In this document: positions 58,684 to 64,000 of the stretch, one piece after another
Layout: every line of letters starts with the position of its first letter
Position numbering within the stretch: the stretch's first letter is position 1
Assembly (NCBI GenBank): GCA_944325005.1
Contig: CALUYO010000002.1
Span: 62,001-126,000, forward strand
DNA length: 64,000 bases
DNA from: Candidatus Gastranaerophilales bacterium
GTDB taxonomy: Bacteria; Cyanobacteriota; Vampirovibrionia; Gastranaerophilales; Gastranaerophilaceae
Direction: 5' to 3'
Made by a program: the position numbers and the translations under genes
The notes under the pieces: model-generated
The model's database searches: none
What the model was told of the DNA's origin: nothing
What the model saw: only the letters and a program-made list of their open reading frames with translations

Positions 58684-59793
58684 ATGAAAAATATATTATT
58701 TGTATTTGGCACACGCCCTGAGGTTATTAAGCTTGCTCCTGTTATATTGGAGCTGAAAAAGTATCCTTATAAGTATAATGTTATAGTTTGTAATACCGAA
58801 CAACAAAAAGAACTTTCAAACCAAACTTTAGCATATTTTGGATTAGAAGCAGACATAAATTTAGACTGTATGAAACCTAATCAGTCGCTACTGGAAGTAC
58901 AGACAAGAATTTTAAGTGCTCTTGATAAAGTATTTGAAGAGCATAATATTGATGCGACAATTGTTCAGGGTGATACTATGAGTGTTCTTTGCGGTGCCCT
59001 CGCAAGCTTTTACAGAAAAATCCCTGTATATCATGTTGAGGCGGGACTTCGTTCGTATGATATTTATGAACCATTTCCTGAAGAAGTTATGCGCCAGATG
59101 ACATCACGTGTTGCGGCTCTAAATTTTGCTCCAACAGAAATTAACCGACAGGCACTATTAAAAGAAAATATATCAGATGATAAAATTTTTGTTGTCGGAA
59201 ATACTGTTATTGATGCCCTGTTTTGTCTTTCTGACAGAACGCTTGACAGTGCAAGATTATATTTCGAAAACTTGGGGATTGAGGTTAGCGATAAACTGGT
59301 TTTAATAACTGCGCACCGGCGGGAAAATCATGGAGAAAGAATCGACAGGATTCTTGATGCTATTGAATATCTTGTTAAAGAGTATAAGGACCATACATTT
59401 GTTATCCCTGTTCATCCAAATCCGAATGTCAAAGATAAAATACATTCAAGATTAAGAGCTTATCATAACGTTAAATTATTGAAACCGTTAGATTACCCTT
59501 ATCTGGTATATTTAATGAAAAATGCCAAATTAATTCTTACGGATTCCGGCGGAATTCAGGAAGAAGCTCCTTCCTTCGGATGCCCTACTCTCGTTATGCG
59601 TTATGAAACAGAACGTCAGGAAGGTATTGATGCAGGAGTTTCAATTCTTGTGGGTGCAGATTATGACAAAATAGTTTCTCATAGTGGAGCTGTTCTTTCA
59701 AAAAAACGTGAAGAGACACGATTAAAGGCGCAAAATCCATATGGGGACGGAACGTCAGCAAAAAAAATTGAAGCAATAATCAGCAAATATTAA
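58684..59793 (+). CDS. wecB: UDP-N-acetylglucosamine 2-epimerase (non-hydrolysing)
   Basis: ATG 58684 gives 369 residues, the standard length. The longer frame from 58615 has no site; neither start has a clear Shine-Dalgarno. Motifs: FVFGTRPEVIKLAPVILEL at the start; VQGDTMSVLCGALASFYRKIPVYHVEAGLRS; EPFPEEVMRQMTSRVA; TAHRRENHGERIDRI; VHPNPNVKDKI; and TDSGGIQEEAPSFGCPTLVMRYETERQEGIDAG. It makes UDP-ManNAc for surface polysaccharides. Confidence 0.95.
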   Translation: MKNILFVFGTRPEVIKLAPVILELKKYPYKYNVIVCNTEQQKELSNQTLAYFGLEADINLDCMKPNQSLLEVQTRILSALDKVFEEHNIDATIVQGDTMSVLCGALASFYRKIPVYHVEAGLRSYDIYEPFPEEVMRQMTSRVAALNFAPTEINRQALLKENISDDKIFVVGNTVIDALFCLSDRTLDSARLYFENLGIEVSDKLVLITAHRRENHGERIDRILDAIEYLVKEYKDHTFVIPVHPNPNVKDKIHSRLRAYHNVKLLKPLDYPYLVYLMKNAKLILTDSGGIQEEAPSFGCPTLVMRYETERQEGIDAGVSILVGADYDKIVSHSGAVLSKKREETRLKAQNPYGDGTSAKKIEAIISKY

Positions 59794-59800
59794 AATTAAC

Positions 59801-59831
59801 AAAAAATCCGCGATTATGTGCGGATTTTTTA
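59801..59831. terminator. Bidirectional terminator between wecB and the AMIN-like gene
   Basis: AAAAAATCCGC-GATTATGT-GCGGATTTTTT, 11-bp perfect stem. Overlaps the stop of the minus-strand gene. Confidence 0.85.
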
Positions 59832-60452
59832 TACTTTTGAGTAATGCCTTAAAGTTTCTCCCTTTAACACATGTTTTTTATAGCTTTTTAGTTTGTAATG
59901 GGCAGAAGGCATAGACGCAATCTCTTTTTGGAAATTACGATACATGGCTTTTTCTCTCTCTTTAATAATCTCATTTATATCTTTTTTAACAGCAGGTTTG
60001 CAGGTGATATTTTTTGCAGAACGCATTAGAACAAGCAAAATTACAATAGATATAACGCTCCATACTATTTTGCTTTCCCCCATATTATCAGCGGCTTTTA
60101 ACGGAGCCGAATCAGGAGTGTCAAATATTATATCAGCTTTGGAAATATCAGGAGCATCAATGTATATTTTAAGCCCGCTGTTCCCCTCATTTTGAATCAT
60201 TAAACCATTAACGTTTGACGCATTTTTATAAAGAGTATTAATATTTGGGGACTGGGTGATACCTTTTAAAGTAAGAACTACCTTATTCTGTGTTTCTACT
60301 TCTCTCTTAAGTTTTGCCGGCTCATCAGAACGTAATATAACAGAAGTTTTTCCGTCGTTGTTATCTATTACTACAGAATTTAAGTAATTTTCGCCGGCAT
60401 AAGCCGTAAGTCCAGTAAATAAAATTAATGTAAGTACTATCTTTTTCAACAT
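59829..60452 (-). CDS. Exported AMIN-domain-like protein
   Basis: 207 residues. N-terminal signal peptide (MLKKIVLTLILFTGLTAYAG, cleavage probably after AYA). Residues about 22-115 resemble an AMIN domain (SVVIDNNDGKTSVILRSDEP... VVLTLKGI... GLKIYIDAPDI), a beta-fold that targets envelope proteins to peptidoglycan. It is followed by one transmembrane helix (about 128-146: IVWSVISIVILLVLM) and a basic 60-residue tail. The topology would put the AMIN part outside and the tail inside. AAAGGAT precedes the ATG closely. Domain assignment is by eye. Confidence 0.6.
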   Translation of the reverse strand: MLKKIVLTLILFTGLTAYAGENYLNSVVIDNNDGKTSVILRSDEPAKLKREVETQNKVVLTLKGITQSPNINTLYKNASNVNGLMIQNEGNSGLKIYIDAPDISKADIIFDTPDSAPLKAADNMGESKIVWSVISIVILLVLMRSAKNITCKPAVKKDINEIIKEREKAMYRNFQKEIASMPSAHYKLKSYKKHVLKGETLRHYSKV

Positions 60453-60645
60453 ATCCTTTTAATCCTTTACACATATACAATACTTTAGATTTTGCAACTT
60501 CGCATCAATCACCGGTGTTAAGTGTATAGGCCTTTAGATTGATAATTTTGTTAAGGATTGTAACAAAAGAACTCCATGCCGAAATCAGACAAAAAAATAT
60601 TTGTTTATATAAATGTAAGACACGAGATATTAATAGGAGCAGATA

Positions 60646-61014
60646 ATGAATAACATCGCATCTAAATCATCTGAAACAAGAACTAATAATATCAGAAGCA
60701 GCAAGCCTGCAGAATCTGTCGAAACTGCCGGTTCTCTGGCCATGAATCAGTTTCACAGCCTTTTTGAAACAAAAGTTTATGATGTATTCTCAACAAGTAA
60801 CCCATTTGCTGTTGACTATTCTCAATATACTGATTCCGGTGAAACAGTTGCATATACCGGCGGATTTTTAAGCAGCTTTTCAAGTGCAATTTCAACCTTA
60901 TCATCCGGAGGAAGTTTTTCTGACGGTGCTTCTTTCTCCTCCGCATCTTGTGGTGGAGGTTTCGCGGGGGCATCATGCAGCGGCTCCTCAGGCGGATTTA
61001 CTTCAGTATGCTAG
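60646..61014 (+). CDS. Ser/Gly-rich small protein with Cys-containing tail
   Basis: 122 residues. The first 60 are Ser/Asn/Glu-rich and soluble. The last 50 are almost entirely Ser, Gly, Ala and Phe with three cysteines (ASCGGGFAGASCSGSSGG and C at the end), ending TSVC. No signal peptide. GGAG lies 6-9 bases before the ATG and a strong terminator follows, so the gene is probably real. Low-complexity Gly/Ser/Cys tails occur in small modified peptides and structural proteins. No maturation enzyme is adjacent. Function unknown. Confidence 0.65.
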   Translation: MNNIASKSSETRTNNIRSSKPAESVETAGSLAMNQFHSLFETKVYDVFSTSNPFAVDYSQYTDSGETVAYTGGFLSSFSSAISTLSSGGSFSDGASFSSASCGGGFAGASCSGSSGGFTSVC

Positions 61015-61054
61015 TTAAAAATTTTTGAAAATAAAGAAAAAGAAATACACTAAT

Positions 61055-61081
61055 CGACGGTTAAAATAACCGTCTTTTTTA
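61055..61081 (+). terminator. Terminator of the Ser/Gly-rich gene
   Basis: GACGGTT-AAAAT-AACCGTC, 7-bp stem, six T after; about 40 bases past the stop codon. Confidence 0.8.
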
Positions 61082-61093
61082 TTTAAAAATAAA

Positions 61094-61345
61094 ATGATGG
61101 AGAAAAAATATTATACATACATATTACTGACAGAAAATGATACTCTTTATTGCGGTTACACAGATGATGTAGAAAAACGTTTTCAGGCACATCTGGAGGG
61201 GAAAGGCGCCAAATATACCAGAGCAAACAAGCCCATTAAAATCGTTTATCAGAAAGAATTTGCATCAAAATCTGAAGCAATGAAAGAAGAAGCAAGAATA
61301 AAAAAACTTACACACAAGGAAAAATTCAAACTTTTTAATTGTTAG
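61094..61345 (+). CDS. GIY-YIG domain protein (UPF0213/YhbQ type)
   Basis: 83 residues. YYTYILLTENDTLYCGYTDDVEKRFQAHLEGKGAKYTRANKPIKIVYQKEFASKSEAMKEEARIKKL is split here into the signature parts YTYILL, LYCGYTDD, RFQAH and AMKEEARIKKL. The GIY-YIG residues read TYI and CGY, followed by Arg and Glu. YhbQ-type members have DNA nuclease activity in E. coli. It overlaps the converging gene by 11 bases. Confidence 0.93.
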   Translation: MMEKKYYTYILLTENDTLYCGYTDDVEKRFQAHLEGKGAKYTRANKPIKIVYQKEFASKSEAMKEEARIKKLTHKEKFKLFNC

Positions 61346-62717
61346 ACTGCTGTTTCTCTAATTCCTTTTGACGCTGTTTTTCTTCTTTAAGTCTCTGCTT
61401 TTCAAGCTTTTTGAGTTCTTTTGCCTTTTGTTTTTCCAATTGAAGTTGTTTTTTAGCTTCCTGCTCGGCCTTAATTTCTTTATACTTGATTAAAATTTCA
61501 TCACCAGATGTAGATCCCTGTATTTTTCTGCGCAAGTTATAATCTTTTTGTGCCTCTTTAAATTCCTCGTCCATTTGTTTAATCTTAGCCTTATAAGATT
61601 TTTCCAGTGCCTCAACTTCTGCTTTATCTTCTTTTTTCTTTTGCTTTGCAGCTTCTTTTTCAATCCGTTTCAGTTGTTTTTCTTCTTTTTCTGTTATAGA
61701 AGGGGAAACTATACCATCTTTAACTAGTTTGTATCCATTCATGCTTACTTCAACTTCCGAATTTGTGAAAGTAATTAATTGAGATTGTTCACCTTTTGAA
61801 CTGACCTTCCAGGTTCCAAGATTAACAGGAGCAGCGCCTGTATAAGCAACAGCATTTACAATAACCCAGTCAGGATTATCCGCGGCAAAACCGAGAGGAT
61901 ATACATCCCACCGTTTATCATCAAGGTTAAGTCCGTTATTTTCCTTCCAGTAATAAATAATTGCATCTCTAATTTCGACAAGTCTGTATGAAACCCCGGT
62001 TGTAAAATCATAAACAACAGGCATTGTTTGCCATATTCCATCCTTAGTATTTCCTATTTTTTCTTTTACCAGCAATTTTGTACCGTCTGTAGAAAAATCA
62101 ACAGGAGTCAAAGTTCTGAAAGTATAGTAATTATCATTTGTTTTATCTGTTGATAAAATCGGTTCGGACATCCTGTGAATGGTATTTGCAGTCAAAATTT
62201 TATCCATATTTGACTTTGCATCTTCAAGATTAATTACAAACAAATCACAGGCAGTTGAACCACTGTTAGGATAATAGTAGACAGCAGGATAAACAAGCTT
62301 TGTAAAATCAGGAGAAACAATCCCCTGTGCATTCTGCTGACGTTTTTCATAAAATGTCTTAGTAAGATTAATTTCAGGACTACCGGGAGGATTATTATAT
62401 CTGACAATCTTATATGCGGGCTGGGGAACATAAACCATATCCGCAGGTGTTGGGATTTTGGGAATATCAACTTCTTCTGTCATTCTGTCTTTTGGAGCCG
62501 ATAAAAGTTCATATTCTTCAACAGTCATATACCCCGATGGCTTTCTGTCCAATTTAGCGCGTTTAAATTTTTCTTTTTCTTCTTGCTTATTAACATTATG
62601 GATATACTTTGCCTCTTTTTTAGTCATATCCTTATCGAAACTGGGAAGCGGTATTTCATCACCCCACTGTATATATGCACAAAAAGCCGCTGCAATCCCG
62701 AGAAGCGCATAAATCAT
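61335..62717 (-). CDS. Membrane-anchored protein with Lys/Glu coiled-coil tail
   Basis: 460 residues. It begins with a short hydrophobic segment (MIYALLGIAAAFCAYIQWG), probably a signal anchor. A middle domain (about 95-340) is rich in Tyr, Asp and Thr and beta-looking (IVSPDFTKLVYPAVYYYPNS, DGTKLLVKEKIGN, GYKLVKDGIVSPS). The last 110 residues are a highly charged Lys/Glu/Gln coiled coil. The start codon abuts the stop of the response regulator gene, so it belongs to the two-component operon and may be a target or sensor part. No family recognised. Confidence 0.7.
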   Translation of the reverse strand: MIYALLGIAAAFCAYIQWGDEIPLPSFDKDMTKKEAKYIHNVNKQEEKEKFKRAKLDRKPSGYMTVEEYELLSAPKDRMTEEVDIPKIPTPADMVYVPQPAYKIVRYNNPPGSPEINLTKTFYEKRQQNAQGIVSPDFTKLVYPAVYYYPNSGSTACDLFVINLEDAKSNMDKILTANTIHRMSEPILSTDKTNDNYYTFRTLTPVDFSTDGTKLLVKEKIGNTKDGIWQTMPVVYDFTTGVSYRLVEIRDAIIYYWKENNGLNLDDKRWDVYPLGFAADNPDWVIVNAVAYTGAAPVNLGTWKVSSKGEQSQLITFTNSEVEVSMNGYKLVKDGIVSPSITEKEEKQLKRIEKEAAKQKKKEDKAEVEALEKSYKAKIKQMDEEFKEAQKDYNLRRKIQGSTSGDEILIKYKEIKAEQEAKKQLQLEKQKAKELKKLEKQRLKEEKQRQKELEKQQSNN

Positions 62718-63392
62718 CTATACCAGTCCTTCTTTCATAGCCATAGAAATTGCTTTTGAACGGGTATTTACATAAAGTTTTTGCAAAATACTGTGAACAT
62801 GAGTTTTTGTAGTAGAAATAGTAATAACAAGTTTTTCGGCAATCTGCGGGTTAGTTAACCCGTCCACAATTAGTGCAAGAACTTCCATTTCGCGCTCTGT
62901 GAGACCATAAAGATTTTTACCAAGTTTGTAATTTATTTCTCCGCGTCTCTCAGTGGAAGAAGAACCGCGTCTTATATTTGTAAGAACGACCTTTGCAATT
63001 GCAGGATCAAGCCATCCTGCGCCTTCAGAAACAGCAATAACTGCAGAAACAGTCTGCTCCGAAGTAGCACCCTTGGTAATATAACCGTCAGCGCCGGCCT
63101 GAAAAGAATCAAAAATATCATCTTCACTCTCACGAGAAGTGTACATTAAAACTTTAATCTTTGAATTTGACATTTTAATTCTTTTTGTAGCTTCAATGCC
63201 GTCAATTGTAGGAAGCCCTATATCCATGACAACTACATCAGGTAAAATTTCAAGAGCCTTATCAACACCTTCCTGACCATCAGCGCACATCCCGGCAATT
63301 TCTATACTCGGGTTATTTCCAAGTATAACCGAAAGCCCCATACGAGCCATATCATGATCTTCTACTATAAGAACCCTGATATTTTTAGCCAT
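62718..63392 (-). CDS. NarL/LuxR-family response regulator
   Basis: ATG 63392 gives 224 residues; it overlaps the kinase stop by 8 bases (ATGGCTAA). The longer frame from 63470 lies inside the kinase gene. Receiver domain: RVLIVEDHDMARMGL (acidic pair), VVVMDIGLPTIDG (phospho-Asp, about residue 57), VLMYTSRESEDD and GYITKGATSEQ (Lys). DNA-binding LuxR helix-turn-helix at about 160-220: LTEREMEVLALIVDGLTNPQIAEKL, then STTKTHVHSILQKLYVNTRSKAI. It should bind DNA when phosphorylated. Confidence 0.95.
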   Translation of the reverse strand: MAKNIRVLIVEDHDMARMGLSVILGNNPSIEIAGMCADGQEGVDKALEILPDVVVMDIGLPTIDGIEATKRIKMSNSKIKVLMYTSRESEDDIFDSFQAGADGYITKGATSEQTVSAVIAVSEGAGWLDPAIAKVVLTNIRRGSSSTERRGEINYKLGKNLYGLTEREMEVLALIVDGLTNPQIAEKLVITISTTKTHVHSILQKLYVNTRSKAISMAMKEGLV

Positions 63393-64000
63393 TTGAAACC
63401 TGTCTTTCTTTAATTTTTGTATCTGTAACCACATCAGTAAGCAGGAATGAAAATTCACTGCCTTTATCAACCTTGCTGTCTACCCAAATTTTTCCGTTAT
63501 GAGCTTCAATAATTTGTCTGGAAAGGTATAAACCAAGTCCAGTACCGGTTGAACGTTTTCTTGCAGTACCCTGTGAAAACCTTTTAAATAGATTAGGAAT
63601 ATCTGATTGCGGTATGCCGTTACCGTTATCCGTTACAGAAAAAATAAAATCTCCGCTTTGAGCCTTGGCAAGGACTTTAATCTCTCCGCCCTTGTTTGTA
63701 TAATTAAGAGCATTTCCGCAAAGATTAATGATAACCCGTTTAATTTCAGCCCTATCCGCATAAATATGAAGATTATCCGGAAGTTCTAATATTACATCAA
63801 ATTTAAGATTTTTCTTTGCCGCAAGAGGTTTTAATTCGGTATAACACTGCTCTACTAAATCTTTAACAGAAAAAGCAGTCTTACAAAGATTTAATTTACC
63901 GCTTTCAAATCTATAAACTTCAAGCAAAGCATTAACAAGTCCAAGTAAATCTTCGTTACTTTGAAGCATCGTGGATAAAAGAACTTTTTGCTTGTCATCA
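63385..64000 (-). CDS. Sensor histidine kinase, C-terminal part (runs off window)
   Basis: The frame is open to base 64000, so the N-terminus with sensor and phospho-His is outside. Visible are the end of the dimerisation helix (LLSTMLQSNEDLLGLVNALLEVYRFESGK, split) and the ATPase domain: IKRVIINLCGNALNYTNKGGE (N box), FSVTDNGNGIPQSDIPNLFKRFSQG (G1/F boxes), GTGLGLYLSRQIIEAHNGKIWVDS (G2). Cyanobacterial-like sequence style. Coupled by an 8-base overlap to its response regulator. Confidence 0.93.
   Translation of the reverse strand, partial: DDKQKVLLSTMLQSNEDLLGLVNALLEVYRFESGKLNLCKTAFSVKDLVEQCYTELKPLAAKKNLKFDVILELPDNLHIYADRAEIKRVIINLCGNALNYTNKGGEIKVLAKAQSGDFIFSVTDNGNGIPQSDIPNLFKRFSQGTARKRSTGTGLGLYLSRQIIEAHNGKIWVDSKVDKGSEFSFLLTDVVTDTKIKERQVSNG

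Noticed and set aside
1-64000. CRISPR array, insertion sequence, prophage or integron
   Set aside because: No regularly spaced repeats, transposase, integrase, recombinase or phage structural gene was seen on either strand.

Overview
The window is AT-rich bacterial chromosome with no phage, plasmid, insertion-sequence or CRISPR signature. Several traits point to a non-photosynthetic relative of Cyanobacteria, most likely the gut lineage Gastranaerophilales (Vampirovibrionia, formerly Melainabacteria). They are: four pilin-like proteins with the FTLAE(V/I)L(V/I)TLGII signature; a 666-residue protein starting MGMAAGQARLL; a RecG with a long N-terminal extension; a CHASE2-cyclase; a Tic20-like membrane protein; an AMIN-like envelope protein; and tiny 'split' ribosomal operons. 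The assignment comes from remembered family patterns and not from a search.

Layout. 1-3.9 kb: an edge-truncated gene and a 299-residue orphan protein, then NAD-type isocitrate dehydrogenase, a TMEM43-like protein and a small unknown protein. 4-13.6 kb: housekeeping genes (serS, a Ski2-like helicase, gpmI, a SNF2 helicase) and rpsU, an uncalled 57-codon gene at 13442-13615. 13.7-18.9 kb: a broken pilin-like gene, a phosphodiester-glycosidase-domain protein, Tic20-like and TPR proteins, rsfS and rpiB. 19-21.4 kb: two tandem paralogous low-complexity proteins. 21.5-30.5 kb: recG, a pilin-like gene, an adenylate cyclase, an eda-kdgK-csaB operon, an EF-hand protein and tRNA-Leu. 30.5-40.6 kb: patatin, a GT-C-type membrane protein, the 666-residue protein, a PLP enzyme, PilZ, and the block rpsE-rpmD-rplO-secY. 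40.9-49.9 kb: phosphohexomutase, an orphan ABC permease, two flavoproteins, another pilin-like gene, an MnmD-like methyltransferase, thrB and a coiled-coil orphan. 50-64 kb: an AI-2E-type transporter, a radical SAM protein, a degenerate histidine phosphatase, a LeuD-like protein, rpsL-rpsG, an intact pilin-like gene, glutaredoxin plus a ligand-less Hcp homologue, wecB, and a two-component system running off the edge.

Two patterns stand out. First, three of the four pilin-like genes carry a 10-bp G/C homopolymer inside the leader-peptide codons, between a good promoter and ribosome binding site and the conserved FTLAE helix. In all three, a length of 10 puts the start codon out of frame with the helix. 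This is what contingency (slipped-strand) phase variation would look like, with all three switched off in this sequence. Second, six genes for orphan, apparently structural low-complexity proteins share an upstream element, GCAATT-N15-(A/T)(C/T)TT followed by a TATATA-like run, with exactly constant spacing in every copy. This suggests one regulon, possibly read by an alternative sigma factor. Two further proteins keep an enzyme fold but have lost its catalytic or metal-binding residues: the Hcp homologue and the histidine phosphatase.
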